Made by a program: the position numbers and the translations under genes | Origin: CAWBOY01 sp963790585 | GTDB lineage: Bacteria > Planctomycetota > Planctomycetia > Gemmatales > Gemmataceae | Direction: 5' to 3' | NCBI GenBank assembly: GCA_963790585.1 | Contig: CAWBOY010000001.1 | Span: 1 to 64,000 of the forward strand | Length of the DNA stretch: 64,000 bases | Notes under the pieces: model-generated | What the model was told of the DNA's origin: nothing | The model's input: only the letters and a program-made list of their open reading frames with translations | The model's database searches: none | Part shown: piece after piece, positions 1 to 8,627 of the stretch | How positions within the stretch are numbered: position 1 is the first letter of the stretch | Layout of the letters: each line of letters begins with the position of its first letter

Positions 1-137
1 GCCATATCCCAAAGAGATGCCCCGGAATGTACGGACGGAGTACGCCACCGTCCAAAACGGCTTCACAAGAGAGTTGTGGAGTAGCTTTATCGGAGCCACG
101 AGCCTGCCTCTCTCGTTGGTGTGATCACCTTGTCGCC

Positions 138-249
138 ATACTGGTATATCAGGGGAGCGACCCCATGGTGCCGTATCAGGCGTTGGTGATCCGAGAGAGC
201 GCCATGCTTTGATAAGGGTTCGCCCCTTGGGGTCATTAGGCGTTCTCGG
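138..249. other. Two-hairpin structured segment next to the IS110 transposase
   Basis: Two adjacent stem-loops with internal loops lie just past the 3' end of the IS110-family transposase gene. Hairpin 1 (138-176) pairs ATAC/GTAT and GGTAT/GTGCC (with G.U pairs) and is capped by GGGG/CCCC at 152-164. Hairpin 2 (191-249) pairs CCGAGA..GCGCC with GGCG..TCTCGG and is capped by AAGGG/CCCTT at 214-228. Bridge or seek RNAs of IS110/IS1111 elements are known to fold this way and sit beside the transposase. The G.U pairs favour transcription of the plus strand, opposite to the transposase, which argues against that reading. Its function is inferred, not shown. Confidence 0.3.
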
Positions 250-274
250 TTCGTGGACCTGGTTCAGCTGGGAT

Positions 275-1837
275 CTACTCCCCTGACTCTTCCGATTCTA
301 TCACGCCGATCCCCAGGCGTGCCAACACGATCGGCAGGATGTCCCCGAGTGGTTGAGGACCACGCCGATGACCGTCTTGGATCCGTTGCAGTTCCTCGGC
401 CAGCGGCTTGGCTTCGGCCGCATGTTCTCGTTTCGGTAGTTGGCCGACGGCCGCTTGCAGGTCACGTAGCACCTCGACCATGCCGCTGTCGTGGTCGCGG
501 TGGAAGGCCGTCAGTTTGTCGAGGATGTAATGACGGCCTTGGATGCTTGGGTGGCGAAACACTTGTCGGCCAGCCACCATCTGGAAGGCGATGCGACAGA
601 ACCGCAAGGCCACCTTGACGCGGGTGTGTCGTGGGTCTTTTCCCTGAGACCGCCATTGCGTTGCCAGTACCTGGAAGTGATGGTTGCAAACGATCAGGTT
701 GTCGGCGATGCCAAGGATGGCGGCGCGGAGCGAGCGGTTACAATTACGCACTAGTGGGCCATTGGCTTTATCGACTTGGTCGCTCTGATAACGCGATGGC
801 CGCAGGCCGGCCCGACCAGTGATGGCTTTGGCATTGGCGTAGTGTTCGATGGGTCCCATTTCACCCGCGAAGTCGGCGGCACTGACGACATTTATGCCTG
901 GGAAGGACAGCAGCAGGATGTAGGGTGTGCGCACTAATCGAGCAGCGATGTCGCGCTCGAGAGCCCGTATTTCCTGGGATTTTTGAATACGATCGTGATA
1001 GTAGGCCAAGGCAATGCGGCGGTGCAGGTCGGCGGCGACATCGCCGGGCGTGGCCTGTTCAGCCCAGTCGATGATGTTCTGTACGGTGCGTTGTTGGAAG
1101 CGAATGTTGGCTTGGCGCAGCGACTGACATAGGGTTGTCAGTCCTGCCTGACGCAGTAGCTCGGCAGTAGGAAAATGTTGGAGGAGATGCCAGGGGATGG
1201 GGCTATCCCAAAGATCATCAAAGCAGGCGGCAAAGCCCGGTAGGCAGGCATCGAGGTGGTCGCGGATTTGGCAGTTGAGGGCAGCGCTTTTGCGGACGAG
1301 GTCGCGGCGTTGACGGATGAGCAAGAGCAGTGAAGTCCAGGCTTCGTCCCGAGTGGCTTCGAGGAGGGCGCAGCCGGTGACGGTAGCGCGGTGAATCGCT
1401 GACAGGTCGGTGTCATCAGTCTTGTAGCCGGGATCGACGGGCTGACGATACTGCTTGGTGACGAAGGGATGGAGGATGCGTGTCTCAAAACCGGCGGCAG
1501 CAAAGGTGCGTTGCACGATGCGATGGTACCGACCGGTACGTTCGATGGCGACGAGCCCGTCAGCTATTTGGTTAGCGGCGAAGGCTGCGCGGACCTGTGC
1601 GACGGCCGCGGCGAGGTCGGGCCGAGCATGAGCCACGGTGGTGGGCGGGATGAGGACGCGGCCATAGAAATCAGCGACGAGAAATTTGGAACGAGCCTTG
1701 GCGCAGTCAAAGCAGACGATGCCGAAGTGCTCGGGCCCGACCTGCTGGACGCGAGGATGAAGAACGCCGCGCGGCTTACCCAGGGAGGTCGTCGGACGTC
1801 GAGAAGAGGAGCGTTTGCGGGTGCGAGTAGTGGCCAT
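275..1837 (-). CDS. IS110-family (IS110/IS116/IS902) transposase
   Basis: About 520 residues. The start is the ATG at 1837, preceded by GGAGG at 8-base spacing; an upstream in-frame start at 1876 lacks such a site. The N-terminal DEDD RuvC-like part begins near GIVCFDCAKARSKF (the first Asp of the catalytic set) and includes VAIERTGRYHR and DDTDLSAIHRA. The C-terminal half has the Tnp_20 signature LLSFPGINVVSAADFAGE followed by FxxxxxxxxxAGLRPSRYQS. IS110 enzymes act with an RNA guide and make no terminal inverted repeats, so the element ends cannot be drawn here. It is longer than typical members (about 400 residues) because of a basic N-terminal tail and a C-terminal extension of about 100 residues. 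The reading frame is intact, so it is probably functional. Confidence 0.9.
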   Translation of the reverse strand: MATTRTRKRSSSRRPTTSLGKPRGVLHPRVQQVGPEHFGIVCFDCAKARSKFLVADFYGRVLIPPTTVAHARPDLAAAVAQVRAAFAANQIADGLVAIERTGRYHRIVQRTFAAAGFETRILHPFVTKQYRQPVDPGYKTDDTDLSAIHRATVTGCALLEATRDEAWTSLLLLIRQRRDLVRKSAALNCQIRDHLDACLPGFAACFDDLWDSPIPWHLLQHFPTAELLRQAGLTTLCQSLRQANIRFQQRTVQNIIDWAEQATPGDVAADLHRRIALAYYHDRIQKSQEIRALERDIAARLVRTPYILLLSFPGINVVSAADFAGEMGPIEHYANAKAITGRAGLRPSRYQSDQVDKANGPLVRNCNRSLRAAILGIADNLIVCNHHFQVLATQWRSQGKDPRHTRVKVALRFCRIAFQMVAGRQVFRHPSIQGRHYILDKLTAFHRDHDSGMVEVLRDLQAAVGQLPKREHAAEAKPLAEELQRIQDGHRRGPQPLGDILPIVLARLGIGVIESEESGE

Positions 1838-1939
1838 GAGACCTGCCTCCGATAAAAGAGAGAGGGCTCGTCTCATTGTGGCAGATGGCTCGCTGGAAGG
1901 GATCTTTATTGATAAAAACCCACATACCAGGGGTCAGGT

Positions 1940-2180
1940 TCATTTATCGCCCTCATCCTTTACCGGCCTGCCCCGGTCCCGCAGAGACGATTCCAAACCT
2001 AAACGCGCCGCCGTTCGCTGTTGCCAGCCAACGTCACCATAAGGCGCACCACGCACCACAGAACGCCGCAACGCGGCCAGTTCAAGCTCCGTCTCCGGTC
2101 GGTTGACATGGGCCGTCCAGCCAACTGGCACCGCAACCGGCCAGGGCGTCAACCACGGCACGCAGGTTTCCTGCGTTCGG
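1940..2180 (-). pseudogene. RAYT (REP-associated tyrosine transposase) C-terminal fragment
   Basis: About 80 codons of the C-terminal end of a Y1-type RAYT transposase remain: LAALRRSVVRGAPYGD, then WQQRTAARLGLESSLRDRGRP and a stop. The catalytic HUH and Tyr region is missing. A longer homologous fragment lies at 56605-56955, and comparison shows that this copy breaks at about 2180, exactly where a sequence resembling an IS21 end begins. Just beyond the stop is GGTCAGGTTCATTTA, the repeat found next to every RAYT remnant in the window. Confidence 0.8.
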
Positions 2181-2218
2181 TGTTGATCGCGTTTTGAAAC
2201 GGTACCACTTTTGCGCTC
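2181..2218. repeat. IS21-type terminal sequence, orphan
   Basis: TGTTGATCGCGTTTTGAA at 2181-2198 is identical to the left end of the IS21-type element at 6207. The following bases differ, so this is an end of a related but different element, left as a solo fragment. It interrupts the RAYT remnant on its left. Confidence 0.6.
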
Positions 2219-2226
2219 GAAAACCG

Positions 2227-2396
2227 ACGGCGCACAAAGGGGTCAGGTTCATTTATTGACGCACTCGCCGCGGTGCATATACTAGCTAATATGCCACGAC
2301 GCTTGCGCTGTGCTGATGCGGGTTACGTCTACCACGTCCAGGGCAGGCCGGTGAAGGATGAGGGCGATAAATGAACCTGACCCCTTTGTGCGCCGT
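2227..2396. repeat. 170-bp cassette with 30-bp perfect inverted ends (MITE-like)
   Basis: The arms at 2227-2256 and 2367-2396 are exact reverse complements over 30 bases. Each contains AAAGGGGTCAGGTTCATTTA and, on the outside, GCGCAC, which on the right arm is the first bases (GTGCGC) of the group II intron. The interior holds a 27-codon deleted RAYT gene. The structure resembles a non-autonomous element moved by a RAYT, or two intron-flank junctions in opposite orientation. Confidence 0.65.
2291..2374 (+). pseudogene. Internally deleted RAYT gene (27 codons)
   Basis: The frame starts MPRRLRCADAGYVYHVQ, the canonical RAYT N-terminus, and jumps directly to GRPVKDEGDK and a stop, the canonical C-terminus seen in the fragment at 1940. 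About 200 codons have been removed in frame, leaving a micro-ORF that keeps both gene ends. It cannot encode a transposase. It sits inside a cassette with 30-bp inverted ends, the arrangement expected of a RAYT-mobilised derivative. Confidence 0.75.
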
Positions 2397-4378
2397 GCCA
2401 AGGCGTGACTTTTCAGTGGGTGCGAATCCCACCCGGCAACTGGTCGTTCCAGCCGGTAGCAATCGGAGCGGCAGTGGAGGTAACGAAACTGTCGAAGCCT
2501 TCGATGGAAAGGGTCGTTTGAGCGACTCCGCGAGCAGGCAGGCCGTAACGTGAGTGAACGCTGAGCAGGCCTCGAAACGGGTAATGTGGTAGCCGACCCA
2601 GCAAAGGGATGGGGAAGGCCGCAGACGCGAGGATACAGGGGGAACGACTTTAGCCCCACCCGCGTTGCCACCGGGGTAATGGCGACGGCATGTCGGCATA
2701 GGAAAGTTAACGCAACACGGGAAACCCCCTGCGGTGGCAGCAGTGCCAACCGGACGCCCGCGAGGGACAGGCCGGGCCGCTTGGGGTGGCGGAGAGGCTC
2801 GTAGTACCGCTGAAGCCGGGTAACGCCGGTGGAGGGAAGGGGCCTTGGTTCAAGGACAGCGTCCGAAGGAAAGAGAGCCAGGAGATTGGTGATGAGCCTA
2901 ACACCTCCCGATACGGTTCGGAAACTCCAGGAGACGTTGCATGCCAAAGCGAAGAGAGCACCCACCTATCGGTTCTATGCGTTGTACGACAAGGTGTACC
3001 GGGCCGATGTGCTGGGCCATGCGTACCTGTGCTGTGCCGCTAACGACGGCGCGGCGGGGGTGGATGGCCAGACGTTCACGGACATCGAGGAGTACGGGCT
3101 GGACCGTTGGCTGGGTGAACTGACGGAAGAACTCCGAAACAAAGCGTATCGCCCGCAAGCAGTCCGACGGGTGTACATACCGAAGTCGGATGGCAAACAG
3201 CGACCGTTGGGCATTCCAACGATCCGCGACCGCGTCGTGCAGATGGCTGTGTTGCTCGTCTTGGAGCCGATCTTCGAGGCGGACTTGCAGCCGGAACAAT
3301 TTGCTTATCGGCAAGGCCGAAGCGCTCTGGACGCGATCGAGCAGGTCCAATTGTTGCTAGACAACGGGCATACGGAGATTGTCGATGCGGACTTGAGTGG
3401 GTACTTCGATAGCATCCCCCACGCCGAGTTAATGGCATCGGTGAGCCGACGGCTTAGTGACGGGCTACTACTGGCCCTGATCAAAAGCTGGTTGGAGGCA
3501 CCGGTGGAAGACCTTGGAGATCGTGGGGACAAGCGTCGAACGACTCGCAACAAGGACGAGGGTCGCGGCACCCCGCAAGGGGGCGTGCTCTCGCCGCTGC
3601 TGGCGAATCTCTACATGCGTCGCTTCGTGCTGGGCTGGAAGACAAACGGGCATGCCAATCGTCTTGAGGCGCGTATCGTCAATTATGCGGACGACTTTGT
3701 GATCTGCTGCCGTGGTACGGCTCTTGAAGCCGAGGCGGTGATGCGGCGCATGATGTCGAAGCTGCGGTTGACGGTGAACGAGACGAAGACCCGGGTTTGC
3801 CGCTTGCCGGACGAGACGTTTTCGTTTTTGGGTTACACGTTCGGTCGGAACTGGTCGCCGAAGACGGGGCGTAGCTACATCGGTCCCCGTCCGGCCGTCA
3901 AGAAGATCCACGGGATCTGTGAGGTGATCCGCGATCAGACCAGCCGAACGTGGCAGTGGTTGTCTTGCCGGCGTTAATAACTCGCGTCAACAGCCGACTG
4001 GTGGGCTGGGCGAACTATTTTTGTCTCGGTAACACGGCCCCGGCCATGAAGCAGGTGATGGCGCACACCTGTCAACGGCTCCGTCAGTGGCTGGGTCGGA
4101 AGCACCGCGTGCAGGGTACGGCCCGACAGTGTTATTCGGATCGTTACCTGCGTGAGGACCTGGGATTAGTGTGGCTTCCAGGGCGACCGCGACCTCGCGT
4201 CTTGTGAGCGAACGCATGAGTTACCTTGTCCGAGAGCCGGATGCCTTAATAGGGCCCGTCCGGTTCGACGAGCGGGAAGTGGAAACGGGGCATGGCCGGG
4301 AGATTGAGGCACCGGCCAACGAAAGGGCCGGATACCGCTGGACTCGACCTAAACCACCGCGCCACTTCTCGACTCTAC
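2388..4378 (+). mobile_element. Group II intron, copy 1
   Basis: The 5' end is placed at GTGCGCC (2388), matching the GUGYG rule. Domain V is visible as GAGCCGGATGCC, TTAATA, then GGGCCCGTCCGGTTC near 4231-4264. The 3' end is placed at CTCTAC (4378), the last base shared with copy 2 at 56969-58959. The 5' exon is the RAYT-associated sequence ATAAATGAACCTGACCCC; the 3' exon is coding sequence of an RHS-type protein. The roughly 500-bp leader (2388-2891) is expected to fold as domains I-III, and domain IV carries the reverse transcriptase. The two copies are almost identical, so transposition was recent. Confidence 0.88.
2892..4207 (+). pseudogene. ltrA: Group II intron reverse transcriptase/maturase, copy 1, frameshifted near the C-terminus
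   Basis: The start is ATG 2892 behind AGGAGA. Reverse-transcriptase motifs follow in order: YIPKSDGKQRPLGIPTIRDR, FAYRQGRSALDAI, VDADLSGYFDSI, GTPQGGVLSPLLAN and the catalytic NYADDFVI, then FLGYTF. The maturase (GIIM) domain should continue LITRVNSRLVGWANYF, but the frame breaks at about 3970: copy 2 reads GCCGGGCGTTAA where this copy has GCCGGCGTTAA, one G fewer. The remaining 80 codons continue in another frame to 4207. A translated product would lack the maturase domain. It may be real decay or a homopolymer sequencing error. Confidence 0.9.
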
Positions 4379-4379
4379 G

Positions 4380-5231
4380 ATTTTTGCGACGCATCAATGG
4401 TTACAAGAGGATCCGCTCACGATCGCGGCGCGTGATCCGAACTTTCGGCGTGATGTGGGAAATGACCCAATTAATAATTTGGACAGGAGTGGTTTGCTAA
4501 CCGTATCGTCAACAACAGACATTTCGGCGTGGTATGCAAACACTCTTCGTGCGCCGAGTTTTATTGGAGGAAGCATTGTCACAACTCTCTTGTCGGTTGA
4601 TAGCGCGACAGGTGCGATTTCAATAAAGTCAAAACCAAGCGCCACGAGGTCCCAAACTTTTGATTATATTACTGTAAATAGAGCGGTCACGAGTAGATCA
4701 CAAAACGTGCTCCCAGGCGGAATAACTCAATTTGAATTCGACACGAATTGGGAATGCAGCTATAATCCGAACTTTGCAAACACAGTAGGATCGTGGACTG
4801 GCACTGGCGCCACTATAGGCGGCCTTGTCGGCGCCGCGGGCCTGGGTCCTGCAGGAGCCGCTGTGGCGACGATAGACGGCGCAGTGACGGGCGCTGTCGT
4901 CGGCATCGGAAGCGGTCTTGCTGATTTTGCAGCTTTCGACGTCTCAGTTAACTCCACATACCAGGCATACTGCGAAAAAGTTGCTGGCAAGTGGGATTTC
5001 CTTATGACTCAAAGCAACAAGGACGTAAACATTTCAGTTGATAATTCATCAGTAGCCGCGGTGGTAGTTCAGAAATGTGCGGACACTCCCGCAGATGGAA
5101 GTGCGCCAAATTATTGGTTCCGCACAAACGCTGTCAATACAGCCGCCTCGGCATTTATCAAGAATCGACCGGACATTTGGATTGCTGCGCAGAATTTTAA
5201 TTCATATGTTGGGACCAAGGCAAGTCCATGA
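4380..5231 (+). pseudogene. RHS-repeat protein C-terminal end with variable tail, 5' truncated
   Basis: From the intron junction the frame reads QWLQEDPLTIAARDPN..VGNDPINNLDRSGL, the hallmark end of an RHS-associated core (LQEDP, then GNDPxNxxDPSGL). About 240 residues of unique C-terminal tail follow. The tail has two Cys, a glycine/alanine-rich helical stretch (roughly GGLVGAAGLGPAGAAVATID) and no recognisable toxin motif. A GTG at 4455 could start a short product. The upstream RHS body is absent; a RAYT remnant and the group II intron occupy that side. RHS C-termini are typically toxic effectors, but no activity is evident here. An LRR gene follows 93 bases downstream on the same strand and has similar lower GC. 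Confidence 0.7.
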
Positions 5232-5324
5232 TTTTGATGAATATCTGCACAAAAAATGTTTGAATTTCTGGCTCTGATATTATCTCGGCGAGAACTTTTT
5301 GAATTTCAATAAAAAGGGGCGTCA

Positions 5325-6014
5325 ATGTTAGTAGCTTCGTTATCATTGTTCCTAATGCTTTGCAGCGCCATCGTCGATTTGGTTTTGTCCTATCCGCCCA
5401 AACAATACTCGTTGACTGATTTCAGGGATCTCGAGACTTTTGTTAAGGAAAAAGGTGGAAAGACTCGTATTATCACGGAGGGAGATGCCAGTTTCGCTGA
5501 TGTAAACCTGAACGGGTCGGACTTGAACAGCAGTGATTTTGATCTGCTCGCCAAATTTCCACATATTCGCTATCTAAACCTTAGGAGCAGCTCGGTGTCG
5601 GACGAAGATCTTAGAGCTATTGGCTCAATTCAAGATCTTACGTCTCTTATACTTTCTAGAACAAGAATTGATGGGAGTGGCATCAAATATCTCACAAAGA
5701 GCGCTAAGTTGACGAATCTTTACCTTTCGAAGACCAAGTTAAAGGACGTTGGTCTAAGGAGCTTGGCCGATTTGCCCTATATTACCCACCTAGAGATTGA
5801 TTATGCCGGATTAGTTGATGATGATATAGTTAAGATAAGGTCTCTAAGGAAATTAACCAGCCTAAATCTGTCGGGAAATAACATCAATGGCTCGTGCCTC
5901 TCATCTTTGTCGCAAATGAAAGATCTATCCTATCTTGTAATTGGGCAAACCGGGTTAAATGATGAGTTTTGCGGTGCGATTAAGCAGTTTCCAAAGTTAA
6001 CGACTCTTCTACTA
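5325..6014 (+). pseudogene. Leucine-rich-repeat protein, 5' part (split by IS630/IS21)
   Basis: The start is ATG 5325 behind AGGGG. An N-terminal hydrophobic segment (SLSLFLMLCSAIVDLVLS) suggests a signal or membrane anchor. Short LRRs of 23-24 residues follow, such as FPHIRYLNLRSSSVSDEDLRAI and KLTNLYLSKTKLKDVGLRSL. The frame is cut at codon LLL (6012-6014) by the IS630 element. Joining 6014 to 11454 restores LTTLLLWNTKITDTSM in perfect LRR phase. Together the parts give about 365 residues. Base composition is AT-richer than neighbouring housekeeping genes, suggesting acquisition. It lies just downstream of the RHS C-terminus and could be its partner or immunity gene, which is inference only. 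Confidence 0.85.
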
Positions 6015-6035
6015 TTACCCCGGCACGAAATTAGA

Positions 6036-6206
6036 TCAACCTAATTCCATTGGAGCGGCATATTGGGTCTGCGGATGAAGGAAATAACTCATAACATGTC
6101 GAGGCATCCCGCTCAACTTCCTCATGAATCCGAACAACCGCTCTTGCAACGTCGGCTTGTCCGGCGGCAGGCCAGCCTTGTTGATGTTCCCCTTCATGTC
6201 ATTGTT
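6036..6206 (-). pseudogene. IS630 transposase, C-terminal part
   Basis: This stretch encodes NNDMKGNINKAGLPPD.., ending ..QYAAPMELG and a stop. It is the direct continuation of SPELNPVEYLNN at 10490, from which it is separated by the IS21-type insertion. In intact IS630 enzymes the NPVE motif carries the last catalytic Glu, and this tail follows it. Confidence 0.9.
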
Positions 6207-6313
6207 TGTTGATCGCGTTTTGAAGTGAGGCCATTTTCGCGGCTTGAGATGAGGCCAACAGGAGTTGCCCGGCGAAGCGGGGTGAGCGTGGCGAGGTCCT
6301 ATCCTTGGCGCGG

Positions 6314-7126
6314 TTACTTGGCGGACGGCTCTTCGGGGCCGCGATGAACACGATAGGATTTGCCCTTCAATTTCACGATGGTTGCGCCGTCCACGACGCG
6401 ATCCAACAACGCCATCGCCAGGGGAGCATCGCCCAGGTATTCGGCCCAGGACTCGAAGTCGATGTTGGTCACCAGCGCCGTGCTGACCCGTTGGCTCCGC
6501 GCGTCGATGATCTTGTACCACAAGCTGGCGGCCTGCGGACACAGGCTGCGTTCAATGCGGTCCAGACCAAATTCGTCGATGATTAACAACTCGAAGCGGG
6601 CATAGAAGCGTACACGGTCGTGGATCGTTTGGTCGGCCAAGGCCGCAGTCAGATCTTCCAGGAGAGCACCGCTGGTCGTGTAAAAGACGCGATAGCCCTG
6701 CACGCAAGCGGCCTGACCGATGTTCTGAATCAGCCGACTTTTTCCCAAGCCGGATTGGCCGACGAACACCAGGTTCTGACAGCGGCGGACGAAGTCACAG
6801 CCAACCAAGGTTTCAAGTTGCGTCCGTGGGAGCGACGGGTTGAAGCTCCAATCGAAGTCGCTCAGTGGTTTCAGTTCGCGGAAGTGGGCATCCTTGATGC
6901 GTCGTTCGATGCTACGTTGGCGACGCAAGCCCGCCTGGTCGGTGAGCAAACGGTACAGGAACTCCAGATGCGAGCGGCCGCTTTGCTCGGCGTCGAGTAC
7001 GACGGCATCGAGCTGTTCGGCAGTCATGGGGACGCGCAGCGTGGCGAAGTCGGCGAGGATCTGCTCACGCAGAGGTGGCGTCGGTGTTGGTTTCGCTGAA
7101 CGGTTTTTCTTGGGACGAGGCGTCAT
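6314..7126 (-). CDS. istB: IS21-type helper ATPase IstB
   Basis: About 270 residues starting at ATG 7126, overlapping the 3' end of istA by about 60 bases, as usual for IS21. The Walker A variant is VGQSGLGKSRL, Walker B is LLIIDEFGLD, and a sensor region STALVTNIDFESW follows. The C-terminal VDGATIVKLKGKSYR motif is typical of IstB. In the family, IstB is a AAA+ regulator that loads target DNA for IstA. The frame is intact. Confidence 0.93.
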   Translation of the reverse strand: MTPRPKKNRSAKPTPTPPLREQILADFATLRVPMTAEQLDAVVLDAEQSGRSHLEFLYRLLTDQAGLRRQRSIERRIKDAHFRELKPLSDFDWSFNPSLPRTQLETLVGCDFVRRCQNLVFVGQSGLGKSRLIQNIGQAACVQGYRVFYTTSGALLEDLTAALADQTIHDRVRFYARFELLIIDEFGLDRIERSLCPQAASLWYKIIDARSQRVSTALVTNIDFESWAEYLGDAPLAMALLDRVVDGATIVKLKGKSYRVHRGPEEPSAK

Positions 7127-8627
7127 TGGCGGCTTCCTCAGGCAAGAGCAAATGCTGATAGTCGCTGGTTGGCCGTGGACCGACCGCGTCGGCACGCAAC
7201 AACGGGTCCAGCGTGTCACGATGCAGATCGGCCAGTTCCTCCAGGAGCGGCTTGGGCTTGGCGGTCGCGGCAAGGATGCGTCGGATTGCCGCCAAGGAGT
7301 AGGCGCCGAAGCGGACGGCACGCTCGAAGGCGGCCTGTACATCTTTGCGTTGGTAGTGGGCTACCACTGCCAACAGTTGCTGGGCCTGTAGTTTGCCCTG
7401 GACTTGCTTGGCGAGCAAGCCGTCGAGGAACTGTACGGCCACCGGCCCCAGTTCCGTGAAGCGTTGCCGTAACAGCAGTTCACGCTGGCCGGGGTCGTCG
7501 GCGGGATGATGGGTCTTGTTCGACTGGCGAACGCCCGTGTGGGAGCTGGCCACGAGAAGGTGGCGTGCGATCTCCTCCAGACCGATCGAGTAGATGACGA
7601 CTTCACTCTCGGTGACGCGTACAGGTAGCACCTGGCCGATGTACGTCCACGGCACGGAGTACAGGTTGAGCCGATGGGTGACGTAGCCCTCGACGCTCAC
7701 GTGGCGATAGATGACCTGGGCGGTGTCGAAGTCACAGGTCGGCAGCGTCAGCAAGTGTGGTTGTTCGTGTTGGTGACGCTGGAGTGGCGTCTCCTTGAAG
7801 TCGCGTAGGACACGGATGTCGGCGACGTTGTGCAGCCACCAGGTGGTCACCTCGTTGAGATGCTCGAGGGTGTCGAAGGTGCGACCATTGAGCAAACTGC
7901 TTTCGACGTGGAACATCTTTCGCTCGACTTTACCCTTGGTTTGCGGTCGGCGCACGCGGCAGGCTTGTGGCCGGAAGCCGTAATGCGTGGCGAAGGCCAG
8001 GAACTTGGGGTTGTAGATAACGCCATCGGCGTCATGACGCAGCACCACGGCTTTGAAGTTGTCATACAGGCAGACCCGCGCGACGCCGCCAAGATGGTGG
8101 AAGGCATGTACGTGTTCTCGCAAGGTCGTTGTTAGATCCATCGATTCCACGAAGCGTAGATACTGCCGGCGGGAGTAGCCGAGCAAATAGCTGAAGAGGT
8201 ACACACGCCGGCGGCCTTCACGTGTAAAGTCGATGTCATAGACGCCGTAGTCCATTTGGGCTTGGATCCCTGGCCCGGTCTCGAAGCGCGGCACGGGTGG
8301 CCGCGCGGCGCGTGGCCGCAACAATCCCAGGCGCTGACGTACGACGGTGTACTGGCCAGTGAAACCGCGTGCTTGCAACTCTTCCAAGGCGCGCATGGTG
8401 GTGAGATTCGGGTACTTGGCAAGCAACTCCTTCAAGAGCGGCTCGAAGGGATCAATGATGCTGTGGCGTGGACGGGGCCGGGCGACCCGTCCGTCCCGCT
8501 GAGCTTGCACCTGTGCCAACGCGCGTGTCACGGCGCCACGCGACAGGCCCAATTCTTCCGCGATGGCACGCAACGACATCCCACTCTGACGCCGTTGCAC
8601 GATCTCCAGACGCAACGCCTCATTCAT
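7065..8627 (-). CDS. istA: IS21-family transposase IstA
   Basis: 520 residues. The N-terminal helix-turn-helix is SGMSLRAIAEELGLSRGAVTRAL. The RNase H-like DDE core begins at AQMDYGVYDIDF (first Asp) and continues through LYDNFKAVV (second Asp) and RRPQTKGKVERKM (Glu). The C-terminal part has the Mu-type beta-barrel (VEGYVTHRLNLYSVPWTYIG). The start codon overlaps the stop of the ParB-like gene (ATGA at 8624-8627), indicating translational coupling. The frame is intact. Confidence 0.95.
   Translation of the reverse strand: MNEALRLEIVQRRQSGMSLRAIAEELGLSRGAVTRALAQVQAQRDGRVARPRPRHSIIDPFEPLLKELLAKYPNLTTMRALEELQARGFTGQYTVVRQRLGLLRPRAARPPVPRFETGPGIQAQMDYGVYDIDFTREGRRRVYLFSYLLGYSRRQYLRFVESMDLTTTLREHVHAFHHLGGVARVCLYDNFKAVVLRHDADGVIYNPKFLAFATHYGFRPQACRVRRPQTKGKVERKMFHVESSLLNGRTFDTLEHLNEVTTWWLHNVADIRVLRDFKETPLQRHQHEQPHLLTLPTCDFDTAQVIYRHVSVEGYVTHRLNLYSVPWTYIGQVLPVRVTESEVVIYSIGLEEIARHLLVASSHTGVRQSNKTHHPADDPGQRELLLRQRFTELGPVAVQFLDGLLAKQVQGKLQAQQLLAVVAHYQRKDVQAAFERAVRFGAYSLAAIRRILAATAKPKPLLEELADLHRDTLDPLLRADAVGPRPTSDYQHLLLPEEAANDASSQEKPFSETNTDATSA

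Noticed and set aside
2282..2965. 227-codon minus-strand frame inside the intron leader, repeated in copy 2
   Set aside because: It lies antisense in the intron's structured RNA domains; no ribosome-binding site or family. Its duplication simply reflects the two intron copies.
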